The notes beneath the pieces are model-generated. The model was not told where the DNA came from. It made no database searches and saw nothing but the letters and a program-made list of their open reading frames with translations. Both the position numbers and the translations under genes were made by a program. Positions 44,180 to 56,300 of a stretch of DNA of 64,000 nucleotides are shown here, in pieces (within the stretch, counting starts at the first letter, position 1; every line of letters starts with the position of its first letter). Source of the stretch: Bagarius yarrelli (Eukaryota; Chordata; Actinopteri; Siluriformes; Sisoridae); assembly GCA_005784505.1 (NCBI GenBank), contig VCAZ01000039.1, forward strand, positions 665,501 to 729,500, given 5' to 3'.

Positions 44180-44552
44180 GTCTGGGGCAAAAAAAAAAAA
44201 AAAAAATAGAAGTGCACGCCTCCTGTGTTTTGACTTCCGTCTCTACGACTCGGATAGGGATGTCGGGCTGTTTGATTATTTTTTTGGACGCTGTCGTCGC
44301 AGAAATGGACTTGAATTAAAGATAAAATAATAAAGCGGAAGATTTTAGTCAAAGTGTTTAGGGAAGACATTTCCTGCCACCCCGATGACGCTGTGGTTTC
44401 GGGCTGTCGCTAGATAAGAAGCTGTCTGTCGTGGTGACACACATGAGTGTTCCGTTATGCTGGTCGCTGGTGTTGATCGAAACCCCGGCCTTTAAACCCA
44501 TTTAATCGCTGGGAAGGGGACATTTTCTGGGTGGTATTAATGCTGTCGACAG
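44180..44552 (+). promoter_or_regulatory. CpG-enriched block ending in a splice donor: candidate promoter and untranslated first exon
   Basis: About 20 CpG dinucleotides in roughly 350 bases, against a strongly CpG-poor, AT-rich background. The block ends at GTCGACAG|GTGAGC, a good donor. No convincing coding start is inside. It could be the first exon of a plus-strand gene whose coding exons lie beyond the window. No partner exon was found. Confidence 0.35.
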
Positions 44553-45539
44553 GTGAGCTTATCATTAATTTTTTTATTCCTTTATTTGAGATATATATTT
44601 ATATCTATTTCTTTTTGCATTGTCAAGAAATCGGATGGAATTCAATGCAGTCTCAGATCTCCATTGTTCCTCAGTAATAATATCTACCTGAACATTCAAG
44701 AATAACAACCTTTACACACAATTATAGTTATTTATTTATTTATTTATTTATTTTTCTGGATAACAAATTTAATTTGAACAATATCAGTGTGGCTGTTTTG
44801 TGTTGCCAGGTTGTTAAAACAAACCGCACAGATAAATAATATAAAACAGCCGTCAGTGTCATTTTATTATTATATTATTATTATTATTATTATTATTATT
44901 TATTGTTGTTGTTGTTGTTATTTTGTATTTTTACTTCTCTCTCCATTTTAATACACATTCTAGACTTGGTCCTGATTAGTGCATAAGGAAAGCCATATGG
45001 GTTGCAGGCGGAACGCATGTGCATTACATCTGTATTTGCAGAATACCTCGCTCTACTTGGCAACCGCAACCCTTTTATTTATTTATTTTTTTTAAATCCA
45101 TGTCCCGAATCATATCGAATCAAAAAGTTGAAAAAAAAACCCCTCCTCGTCTGTCCGATTGTCCGTTCATTTCTGATGCTGCTTGTTCCACTCAGTGTTG
45201 TTGGAGGACCTGGTGTGTTTAGGGTACGAGTTAAGGGTTGCCAGTTTATCATAGGCCGTAATCACACAACCAGTGCAATGGATATCTGGTTGATATATGT
45301 ATATATTAAGACACGTTGGGATTCTTTTCTTCTGATATCACGGGTTGGGATGTTGTAGTCGGAGAACGTGTTAAAACCGAATCCCTAATTCTGGAGGAGG
45401 TGCGAGGCGAACATTTTTTTTCTTTTGCTGTAAAATCTTTTTGGAGAAACGAGACTCAGAATGTCTTTGTGTACCGGAACAGTGTCCAAACTTTTATCAT
45501 CTTATATGACACGTCGGTCCGTTTTATTGTTACTCCATG
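44553..45539. other. intergenic or intronic, low-complexity pieces
   Basis: ATTT and TTA microsatellites (44,726-44,752; 44,867-44,920) and AT-rich sequence. No gene seen. Confidence 0.6.
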
Positions 45540-45760
45540 ATAATTCAATTCAGTTTCATTTCGAGAGCCGCTATTAACAATGGACGTTGTCTTAACGCAG
45601 AACATAAGTAAGAAGAAGTCTATGATTAATGTTAGAAAAACCAAAAAACTTTATTAAAAACATCCCTAGTGGCAACTGTGGCAAGAAACAAACTCCCTTA
45701 GATGGTACGAGGAACCAGACTCAAAAGGGAACCCATCGTCATTTGGTATAATGGCGGTAC
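45540..45760 (-). mobile_element. LINE 3' end fragment
   Basis: ATAATTCAATTCAGTTTCAT, AACAATGGACGTTGTCTTAA and AACCAGACTCAAAAGGGAAC match the 3' end and 3' UTR of the LINE at 33.4 kb. Confidence 0.7.
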
Positions 45761-45901
45761 ATCCTGATGACATCCTCAACGTCCACAAAGGACATTTCTG
45801 CTACTCTGTGTCTGTCAGGTGATCCTTACCAGCTGTTGTTTAATTTTTAGGGCATTGTCAGTATTTTAGTTACGTCAGTATCTCAGATTCATTCATTATC
45901 T

Positions 45902-46068
45902 TGCATTTGGCGGCTGCTCTCATCCAGAGCTATTTACATTTAGCTCATTTATACAGCTGAGGGTGAGGGCCTTGCACAGGGGCCCAACGTTGGTGGCTTG
46001 GTGGTGCTGGAAATTACACCCATAATTATCGGGTAAGCAGACTGACACCTTAACCACCGCGCCACGGC
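45902..46068 (-). repeat. SINE family A
   Basis: Reversed copy from TGCATTTGGCGGCTGCTCTC to head CCTTAACCACCGCGCCAC. Confidence 0.8.
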
Positions 46069-46184
46069 TTTCCTTTTACTTGACTGTAAAGCGTTTCCTG
46101 AAGTTGCTCTGAATGTACCCAATGCTGCATCACTTCCTATCATCATTTTATGCTGTGATAATTTGCAGGAATGAAAATATTGAC

Positions 46185-46211
46185 TTGTGTGTGTGTGTGT
46201 GTGTGTGTGTG
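46185..46211. repeat. (TG)n microsatellite
   Basis: About 13 TG units. Confidence 0.9.
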
Positions 46212-47097
46212 TTTTGTTTGTCCAGTAGGGAATTTTGTAAAGCTGCCCAGATGTGCTGTGTGTGTGTTTGGTTGTGGAGACTTCAGTCATTCCAGTGGTG
46301 CCGGGTTTCTGATTGGTTGTTGGGGTTTCCACCTTCGAGTCTGAATATGAATGTTGTAGCCTGGAACGACGTTTATTATCTATTGTTTAATGTTCACGCC
46401 AACTTTGTTTTATTTTCTCTTACATCACCACAGTGTTGTTTTTTAAGTAAGAATCCAGAAAGCCCTCTTTTTGTTGTTTAATACGATGATGTAATGATTT
46501 ATGGGGATTGCTTCCATAAATATTAATCAGAGTTTCCATATAAAAAGCGTCAAAACACGTCAAAAATTAAGCATTTGTTAAGAAACATTACGATTTATAT
46601 TGTCTACCGAACAAGTTTCTTTTTAACGAGCTTGTTACACGTCAGTACAGACATGATCATGGATTAGATCAAGTTGATTGTCAGCACAGTTGTCAGCACT
46701 GCTTTTAAAAAAACTACCAATCAGCATGACCAATCAGATTAGAGGAACAAACCATGGAATAATAACGTGAAACGCTGTGTTACACATGCCGTTATTTAAT
46801 TCTTGCTATTCACCTATGGCTGTACTAGGATGCCACAGGTAGACGTTTGTAATATGATTAACATGATTAGTGTTTAATTCCACAATAAATCTGTTTTAAT
46901 GGTTAAAAACAGATTCTGGGTCAAGATTGGGCATTTCTAATATGCGCCAGGATTTATAGGCATCATAAAACGCTAGATGAAGAAGAAAAAAATGTGTGCC
47001 ATGGACTGTGCACATAAAGTCGCCTTACTGGACACGCCTACATTGCTTGTATCATGTAATGTAATTAAAAATAAACGGCCTTCAGTTCCTGTGTGGT
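46212..47097. other. no gene recognised
   Basis: AT-rich sequence. Short motifs (GATTAACATGATTAG and similar) hint at relation to the element at 47.1-48.0 kb. Confidence 0.5.
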
Positions 47098-47990
47098 GGA
47101 CATGATTTTGTTAAGTAGGTTGTAATCCTGGATTAACTTTAATCATAATCATCTGTTGTCATCAGTGTGTGTCGATCAAAACCCGCCTCAATCCAGTTTT
47201 GGATCTTTCCCTTTTTTCGTCCACAAACGAACTAAAAAAAAACTTAAACTGAGTAAATGCTGAAAAAAATCGTATTGGATGAAACTGGTAATTCATCGAT
47301 TCTGGAACAATTTACTGGTAATGATGATTGCTGGATTAACATTGAATCCCCAACATGAAATTAGACAAACTATATTTATAATAATTGATGATAATCCAGG
47401 AAAAACATTAGTGAAATTAGACAGTGAATCATAAACAATCACTAATAAACAATTGACTGTAAAATGTTCTAAAACGGAGAACCTGTAGAACCGCAATAGA
47501 GCAACATTCTTACTATAAAACAGAGTTTCTCGTTATTTCATTAAGAAATTTATTTCAACCTTTAGAAATTGAATAATTACAGCCATTGTTATAATCATAA
47601 ATGTTAAAAAAACCCCTATAAATTTACTTTTTATTCCTGCACACACACACACGTAAATACATTTTAATGCACACACACACACATCTATTTTTGGTCCTGA
47701 AGGTGAGGGAAATGCACATGCACATAGATGTTGTACACAACTGTACAGTACAGCATGTGATGTCTTACAGATGTCATTTTAAGTATTTCATGGTTTTTTT
47801 TTAATTTATTATTATTTAATAAATACATTTATAATATTACATTTTGGTTTAACAGGAGGGAAAAATTCCAAAATGGATTGGGGTGGATTTGGTTGACACA
47901 CACTGATGACATCAGATGTTATAATTATCTGATTGACCAGGATTAAAAAAAGGATGTAAGGTTAGGATTACATTCTATTTTGCTAAAATC
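47098..47990. mobile_element. inverted-repeat element, about 0.9 kb, no coding capacity
   Basis: ATCTGTTGTCATCAGTGTGT at 47,151 pairs with the inverted sequence CACACTGATGACATCAGAT near 47,899-47,917 (23 of 25 positions agree over the longer stretch). Blocks with ATCCTGGATTAAC on the left and GACCAGGATTAA on the right lie outside the arms. Smaller GGATTAAC/TAATCCAGG motifs and CA repeats lie inside. Confidence 0.6.
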
Positions 47991-49231
47991 ACATCCACTT
48001 TGCTTGTATCGCTGTGATACTATAGAGTTATTGGGTCAGTAGATACTGCCTGGACTTACTACGTGTTAGAAACGCACTAGAGAAACATAAATGTGTAGCT
48101 AAACATTTAGTAGAATCTTGAATTATGTACCTGGAACCTCAGTGTTTCTTTCTGGAAGAAGCTACTAAAATGTACATATATTTGAACACATTTCTGATTG
48201 GATGGATGTCAGATGTTTGACATAATTTGTTATAATTCTCATTTGACAGAGTTTTTGTTTCCTCCAACCACATATTTTATTGTTTTTACCGTTACTGTAA
48301 CCGAATAATCACAATGAATTTGTCCAAAACTAAAAAAAGTTATTACCTCTATAATAACTCCGTAAACGCATGTGATGTTTGGAATATGGAAGCGAATTAT
48401 ATAAACGCGTCTTTTGTAATCGTAGCCTGTTCTCGTTACTGATATTGCATAGTGGAGCGAAGAAGGTTTAAGTGTTTACATTTTGTTGCTTGAGTTCGTT
48501 GTTGTAGTTGTTGTTGTTTAACCAAGCGTGTCTTTGTCTATCAAATAGTTCCACTAGGCCTAGAATCCATCTTTCCCAAACATGGGGGCCACCAGTTACA
48601 AATAATAACCAAAGTACATTATTATAAAAGAAACTAATTACCAGGGAAAGTTATTATTGCAGTACTTTCCTAATGTTTAAATAGAATACATTCTTATTAT
48701 AAATCATTCTACACTAATCTACGCTATTTTAATGTTGTCGGGTCATGTGACCATGTGAGGTTAGCCATTAGATTAGAATTACTTGTCACCGATATGAAGA
48801 GACTCTTTCTTCCTGGTTATAAGTTACACGTTACATAAACAGTCTTGTCTTTTACCACAACGAGAGAAAAGTAGTGTTTAAACCTCCAGTTTGTGAAAGT
48901 TAACAAGTGTCTGTCCGAATTTCATTCATACTATCTGTAATATAGTATACTATACTATAAAGAACATACTTTGTTAAACGGCGGGAAGAACGTACTTACT
49001 TAAACATAGTACACACTTAAGTAGTATAAGATATCGGACAGCGCCGTTGACATGCTTTTGTGTGAACACTTACACACACACAAACACACAAATCATCATC
49101 AGTTATGTGGTTGTCTCCAGCCCCCTACACATACACACACACACACACCAGTCATAGTCAATTATGTGGTTGTCTCCCACCCCCAACACACATACTCATA
49201 GTTCACACGAATTAAAAGCGTTCAGTGAGTC
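47991..49231. other. no gene recognised
   Basis: AT-rich sequence with short CA arrays (49,072-49,090; 49,131-49,149). Confidence 0.55.
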
Positions 49232-49326
49232 AATTACAGTAACGTTGCATTTTATTGTCAGTAACGGTAACACTCGTTTGATTACTCGTTACTGAAAACA
49301 GTAACCTCGTTAGTAACGCTGTTTAT
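49232..49326. repeat. GTAACG-type inverted repeat cluster (MITE-like)
   Basis: AGTAACGTTG, AGTAACGG, ACTCGTTACTG, AGTAACCTCGTTAGTAACGC: alternating direct and inverted copies of a GTAACG/CGTTAC motif, as in common fish MITEs. Confidence 0.5.
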
Positions 49327-50527
49327 TTATAGCGTCCTCTCATCAACCATGTGACTCTTGTCCTGAGTATAAAATAAAAAATGATCAGCTAATTCTGGGC
49401 TGCTAATTCTCAGCAACTACAAGCAAATAAAATAATAATTTTAATATAAAAAACTTTTAAAACTGGTCAAATTCGACTCAAATTCAGCGGGAAGGTTAAA
49501 ACGTGCATTTCTATGCGTATACACATGCATAGAATTTCAATACACTACTGTGTGTGTGTGTGTGTGTGTGTGACTAGCGTATGCCAGTACTTGAAATAGC
49601 AACGTGTGCAACAGAGCAGTGGGCACAGTAGCCGTCAGCTAAAGGCTCTGCATTAGCTTTTACTGTGCCCTCCTCGTAATCCGTGCTGATAACACACTCT
49701 AAAGGACGTAATGCCGTCCGGGTGCTTCAGAAACACACACCACTAGCTTTTTTTTTTTTTTTACAAAAAGGACAAAACAGCACTTGGTGAGTATCAAAGT
49801 ACCAACAATGTTGCTGATCGTCTTGTCTGTAATCTGTGTCTGTGTTGTGGTAGTTAGTTTACACGTGCTTTCATGATACACTCGTGAGAATTGTCTCATT
49901 CGCACCAGTTATTCTTACCCCGGGTTTCGAGTTCTGACTCGGCAAGCCGCCATGGCGTTCCACATGGTACAGACTTTCTGTGTTTGTCCTATTTAAAACA
50001 ATGCTCTAATGTAAAACATCCCAAGAGCAGCGGTATGTATGTAATCTGCCTTAAAAATATGTGGCAGCGTGAGTGTGAGAATGTGGGTGTGTGAGTACAC
50101 ATGCGAGTGAGTGAGTGAGTTGGTGCGTATATATTTGAGTGCGTGAATAACTGAGTGTGTGTCTTTGTGTGTGAGAGAGTGATTAAGTTTGTGCGTGGGT
50201 GTGCACACGTTTTCTAATACCATTTCCGGAACAGGCTCATGATTGCGTTGTCGTCATTAGAAGTGAATCTCGTTTGCAGTAGAACTAGAAGACAAGTCCT
50301 CGTTATCCATCTTAATCTGATCAGCGGGAACACGGCACATTTAAACAAACTCTGACCTGGTTCGATTCATTGAGTAAACTCCACAGATTCCTTCTGGCTA
50401 ACGCTGCTAACTTTCCTTATGCTTAATAGGAATCTACACACACACAAACACACACACACAGACACACATCTACTTATTTCTTGAGCCTATGTGTATGGAG
50501 GACAAAGAAATGTGCTCCGTGTGTGTA
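49327..50527. other. no gene recognised; TG and GTGA-rich low complexity
   Basis: TG array at 49,550-49,572, GTGA/GTGTG-rich stretch at 50,066-50,210, and CA array near 50,434-50,470. An ATG in a perfect GCCGCCATGG context at 49,952 opens only 14 codons. Confidence 0.55.
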
Positions 50528-50582
50528 AGCCAGTTAGATGTCTTTCAGATTTAATGAAACGTTTTGTTTAGTCTAGTTGTAG

Positions 50583-50619
<37 letters not shown>

Positions 50620-50768
50620 TGTGTGTGTGCATAAGTTATTTAGATATTTTTTCGTTTATTTACAGACACATTTTGTTGAATCTTGTTGTGTAAGCTTATT
50701 AGATGCAGCGTTGCCAGATTGAGTGGGTTCCCGGCTAATTTCAATGCATTGTTCCCAGAAATAAATGC

Positions 50769-50801
<33 letters not shown>

Positions 50802-51185
50802 TTAGATGTCTTTCAGATTTACAATTTTTTTAAAGATAGTTGTGATAGTTGTAGCTGTGTATGTGTATGATAATTAGGTGTCTTTTAGATTCACAAAGGT
50901 TCTAGTCGTAGCTGCGTGTGTGTGTGTGTGTGTGTGGTTGTGTGTGTGTGGTTGTGGTTGTGAGAGCTAATTAGATGTCTTTGAGATTCACAAAAGCATT
51001 TTGTTGAATCTAGTTGTGGCTGTGTGGGCGGGTGTGTGTGTATGTAAGCTAGTCGGATGTCTTTCAGATTCACAGAAGTATTTTGTTGAATCTAGCTATA
51101 GCCTTGCGTGTGTGTGTGCGTGTGTGTGTGTGCGTGTGTGTGTAACCCTAGTTAAATGTCTTTTAGATTCACAGAAACCTAGCGT
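50528..51185 (+). repeat. compound minisatellite with embedded TG arrays
   Basis: A unit with TTAGATGTCTTTCAGATT, then CACA(A/G)AAG...TTTTGTTGAATCTAGTTGT and AGCTGTG followed by a variable (TG)n tract recurs about six to seven times at roughly 70-140 base spacing (starts near 50,535, 50,640, 50,802, 50,875, 50,970, 51,053, 51,150). Copies differ mainly in TG-tract length and point changes. Confidence 0.8.
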
Positions 51186-51499
51186 GAGATTCTTTAATCC
51201 TAATAGGTGCCTTCCAGAAAAAGTTTGAATTAGAGTGCCATAAAACTGTCCATCATTTTTATGTCCTCACTGTCGTAACCTCACACATTTTTTTCTATTT
51301 TAATGCAGTTCACAAAGAACAAACAGTAAAGCTACGTTTTAAGAACAGACTGTTTCTCCGACTAGGTTTTGCTCCATCATTTCTACATGTTTTTGTTTTA
51401 AATTTACTACAGTTTTACTTTTTTAAACTAATCTAAAAATGCTTTAAAACCATTTTTCTTGCCTTAAATTACCTTAATGGTTAAAAAAAGTGGCTATCT

Positions 51500-51600
51500 A
51501 GCAGGTAGCTCAGTGGTTACGGTGGTCAGAAGATTGTGAGTTCAATTCCTAGCTGGGCCCCAGAGCAAGGCCCTTAACCCTCTTAGCTTAAATGGATAAA
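51500..51600 (+). repeat. SINE family A, partial
   Basis: GCAGGTAGCTCAGTGGTTAC, CAGAGCAAGGCCCTTAACCC and TAAATGGATAAATG; the tail is missing. Confidence 0.75.
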
Positions 51601-51611
51601 TGGGGCATCGA

Positions 51612-51764
51612 GGCAGTGGTAGCCTGGTGGTTAAGGTATTGCTAACTGGATTGGGGCTTTGATTTCCAGTACAAAAAAGTTACCACTATTGGGCCCCTGA
51701 GCAAGGCCCCTAACCCCCTTAATTGTTCAAATAAATGTAAGGCCACCTGCCAAGTGCCAGAAAC
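51612..51764 (+). repeat. SINE family A, directly downstream of another copy
   Basis: GGCAGTGGTAGCCTGGTGGT, GGGCCCCTGAGCAAGGCCCC and the shortened tail GCCACCTGCCAAGTGCCAGA. Same orientation as the copy ending at 51,600. Confidence 0.8.
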
Positions 51765-52359
51765 AGATATATATATTTTATTTAAACTGTCTGTAGTATT
51801 TTAGGTTATAGTCAACTGACTCTCAGCTTTGAGTCTTGTACAAGTTACAGGACATGTGATTTTTATTGGATAAATACTGTAAAAGTTGTAACGTTTACAT
51901 TAACAATGACATCGAAAAAAAGACAAAGCAGCCAGTTACCACAAGCAGTCATGATCCAAATCCTTATGTAGTTTGTTGTTTTGGAATATATTACTTGAGA
52001 AAAGCCAGCGCAATAGTCCACACACACAGACCACAACAGGTGTCTATTATAGCCGACTCTTAATTGTTAGCATACCAGCTGTAGCGATTAGCAGCACCCT
52101 GTAAACTGTAATGAAGTGACTAACATAAAAGTCAAGGAAGTGGAAAGAATGCGCCTGATTGTTGTGGAAAATATCTTACAAATAGAATCTGACTTGTATC
52201 TGAGTCACTCGTACCCGGAGGTCAAGTTACAAAACGGTCTGGGAATTCTTCAGCTGTTTCAGGAAGTGGGTCATTTCTCCACTGGCTTGCAAGCGATTTA
52301 CCATTAGCGTGCAACACAGAGATCTGTTTCGTTCTGGTCTACCAGTGAACCGGAAATGT

Positions 52360-52530
52360 TTACATTTACGGCATTTGGCAGACGCCCTCATCCAGAGCAA
52401 CTTAAATTCATCTCTTTTACACAATTAAGCAATTTGGGGTTAAGGGCCTTCCTCAGGGGCCCAGCAGTGGCAACTCTGTGGTCAAACACCCGATCTTTAA
52501 AATTCGCCTAATGCTGTAACCACTGCTTAA
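52360..52530 (-). repeat. SINE family A
   Basis: TTTACGGCATTTGGCAGACG, GGGGTTAAGGGCCTTCCTCA and the decayed head on the minus strand. Confidence 0.85.
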
Positions 52531-53193
52531 CCTCTTCCTGCTTTTATGTTTTTATATTTTCGTAGAAGAAAATTTAGTCATTTAACATGTAAGAAGCAAC
52601 AATCAGAAACCAAAAGGGGTGTGTATTTTATTCAAGTCTAAAGAGCTAAAAGTGGTGGAATAGTTTTTACGTTCAACATTAAGGTAGATCTTCTTCATAA
52701 ATGTTCTTGATTAGTCATAGTAATACCTTTTATTGACGCTAGATTATTTTATCCTGCTATGTTTACTTAACGCTATCTACCCCGAGTACACTGAACTTTT
52801 TTAGGTCGGTGATTGATTAGCCTGGACTGGATCTTGCTCCTGTCACTGTATTCCAGTTGGAACATGCAACAGAGCGCGTACACTTGATTCTGAAGCTTGT
52901 GGTTAGACCGAGTGAAGGCCTAAATCTTTATGAACACCAGAACACTGAAATAGCCGACTATGGTAGCACAAGTATATCTTTACTAACAGATTTAAGACAG
53001 CGTTCTTTTTTGGATACTAAGGCAACAATCAATCAGACATCGCTGCTAATAGTGTCCTCAACTAAGAATTTTGAAAATTTTATATAAAAATATATATAAT
53101 CAAACAATACATTTCTACTTACCAATCAGGAACCTTCCACATGCAATGGACCACTTTTAACAATATTAGAATGAAAAAAACCCCCATTCGTTT
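52531..53193. other. no gene recognised
   Basis: AT-rich sequence between two SINEs. Confidence 0.5.
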
Positions 53194-53375
53194 ACACTTA
53201 CATTTCTAGCATTTGGCAGACGTCCTCATCCAGAGCGACTTACATTTATCTATTATACAACTGAGCAATTAGGGGTTAAGGGCCTTGCTCAGGGGCCCAA
53301 CAGTGGTGGTGCGAAGAATAAACCCTGATCTTTCAATTAGCAGTCCAACACCTTAACCACTGCGCTACCTCCTCC
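53194..53375 (-). repeat. SINE family A, near complete
   Basis: TTACATTTCTAGCATTTGGC to TTAACCACTGCGCTACCTCC; little diverged from the other good copies. Confidence 0.87.
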
Positions 53376-56300
53376 CTGTTCACTCAATTTAAATGATTTC
53401 ACATGATTTGTTGGACACAATGCGTTTTATATAACTAACATTACCTGAGTGTGTTCTAAATAAAATCAAAACCCCCTGATCTCCTCACCCACCCTGAGAA
53501 CAGCTTCAGCTACATTGCCTTCTACATAATTCAATGCTACAGTTATAATGTACTTCCCATCAACGTCCTTCTGAGATTTCACCACGGAATGGGTTTACGT
53601 TAATGCTACATGGCTAACACTTACACCACTTCACTCCATTCCATCCGGTTATTAATAAACGTGTTTGAATCAAGTTAAATATAAGAGATGAATTGAAAAA
53701 ACAGATATGACTTTAAAATCTATACGTCTGACTGTTGTATGTTGTAGTACCTCAGGTATAAAAAGACTAAATTATTTGATTAGCATGAAAATAGGCTAAA
53801 GCAAAAAAAAAAAATTAAACATGCACCAGTACTGATTATAATGTGGATAAAAAGTGAATGTTTTCTTTTGGACAGTTTTATGGTTGTGTCACACTGTCTA
53901 GTTTAATTTATCCAATTTTTTTTTTTTTTTTTGCTCTATATGCTAATGTTTTTACAAAAGCAATTAGCTTGTTACCTACGAACAATATTAATGGTTGGTG
54001 TCTAATGCTAGTGCTAGTATGTATTTAAATACTCCACGCAATTCCTGATCGGAGCAAGTCTGGATTTATGAATGCAATAAAAACCAAATGTATTTATTAC
54101 TTCCTAAATCAGGCATCCAGTAATACATGTTTTATATTTTAATTGAGGTAAATACGCATGCGTTACGGTTGCGACAAAAAAAGAACTTTAGTGGACATAC
54201 TTTTCAGAAATTCTGCAAGATGAAAGGAACAAGCCAGAAGAAATAATACCAACTGTATTTTGTTTTTGCATTTTTGTGTCTCTAAAATAGATTAAACAAT
54301 GATCAGTTTTATGATTATTATATATAATCTGGATTATTTTTATTATCGCATATCGGATCCACCAATATTTGCTGCCATCTTTAATGTTTAACTGAAATCA
54401 CTTTTGTGATATGTTGCGGGATTAGTACATTACCCGTAGGGGCAGTTGTGTTTTATTGTTAGTTATACTTTTACATGGTGTGTACCGATGCCGATAATAT
54501 ACGGCGGATATGTTAGCCTCTTTTTTGGTGCAGATTGACAGCTAGCGACAGAGCTCATAAAGGTGCGAGAATATAGCTAATGTTACAGAAGAAAGACAGC
54601 CAAAAGACTCGGCCAAATTATTTATTTATTTATTTATTTATTTTTAGATATTATTTATCATTTTAAAATATTTTTAAATAATAATACACAGGTTGCGATA
54701 TTAAGTTAGCAGTTCAAGAATATGTCGTGTGTGCAAAATAGGGCGGCAGCTTGAAAGAAAGAAAGAAAGAAAGACGTAATTCATAGATTTAATAACATAA
54801 AATAATAAAAACAAACGATGTCTCTGCTTCTTTCAGAAACACACGACAATAAATTGTAACTATATATTTTACATATAGGCTTAAGTATTTATTTTTATCG
54901 ATGGGTTATTTTGTGTTGTCTTTGTTCAGAATAATTACATTTGATTTTGTTTTTATTCCTGGTTAATGGTTATTTTTTGTTCGTTTCTGGTCCGCAATAA
55001 TCGCGTCCGTAACACATAATTAAGGCTGTTTTACAGCAAGGAAGTGGGATGACGGTCATACTTAGCATGGACATATTTAAGCTTTGTATATAAAGTTTTA
55101 CATGATTTGTATTAATATTTATATTAAACCATCGAAACTTTTTCTTTAAATTGTTATGGATGTGACACAGCACTGAAGCGTCATTATCTCCTGAATATAT
55201 CGCTTCTAAATTTGCAGGGCAGGACAAAGTGAGTGTATTTATTTCTCCTGCATAAATCTTTTAAAAGCATAAAATGTAGTTGATTTATAAAATTTAGTTT
55301 TACGATCTGTGCACACCTCGTCACATGTAAATAAACAAAGCAATTTCCGTAAAACTGAGATATAATAAAATGTAATAATAAAAAAGGTTTTATTTTATTT
55401 TAGTAAAAAGTTTATTTTGCATGAAAATGTTGACATTTGCATAAAATTGCCCATTCGTGTGTCTTCCATAACGGATACTTCTCATCAAGCTGACCTGCGT
55501 AGCTTATTGACAGCTTTTTAAAAGGTCGTCCTGTTTTTGAGCCAGTCTAGAAGAGCACAGTGTCATTCTCTGAACAGAGAGCAAAGTCTGTCTGCAAAAA
55601 ACCAAACCGTTATGGATGAACTCCACAGGCTGACGCACCACACGAGGACTAAGTGAGCAAAGAGCTAAATGTCGAACAGAAATTTAAACCTCAGAAGATG
55701 CTCAGACCAGAGAGACTCAGATTTGGGGTTCATGTGGTGTAAGTTAATTTATTTTTTTATTGGTGGAATTTATTGATTGGACAGAGCCAGCGTAAACATT
55801 ATTATTATTATCTTTAAGAAGAATGGTGAGATCCCGTTATATTGGTTATAGTCGACCTTTTTTTCTTAATTTGATAAAATCATGCTGGTCATAATAAAAG
55901 TGTTTGATTTTTAACTGGAGGTAAAATGTTAAGTTAGATTTTTTCTTACATACTTTTTGCACGAAACCATAAATGACTTCACCATGTGTCTTTCTAGACT
56001 GTCCAAGAGACTCGGGAGTGCCTGTCTTTTCACTCTCAATCTGTACAACTGGAAAGACATTTGGACTTTATATACTTTTGTAAATCTTTTCTCAAAACTC
56101 ATTATGTAAATGTAAGTATTTTTAATGCGTCTCCTTTAGCAGGGGATTGGACGTACTTCGGTTGTTGGATTTATTTACTCTAACGGAGAAAATACATTAG
56201 CCGATTTAGTTTAAAAACATTTTTGTTCTGCTTGTTGAAAGTCTCTTCACGTCTTGATAGAACTTATTTAAGGGGTCTAAATCGTCTGTGGAAGGCAGAG

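Noticed and set aside
55612..55655. MDELHRLTHHTRTK frame before a GTGAGC site
   Set aside because: Too short and not recognised; no matching downstream exon.
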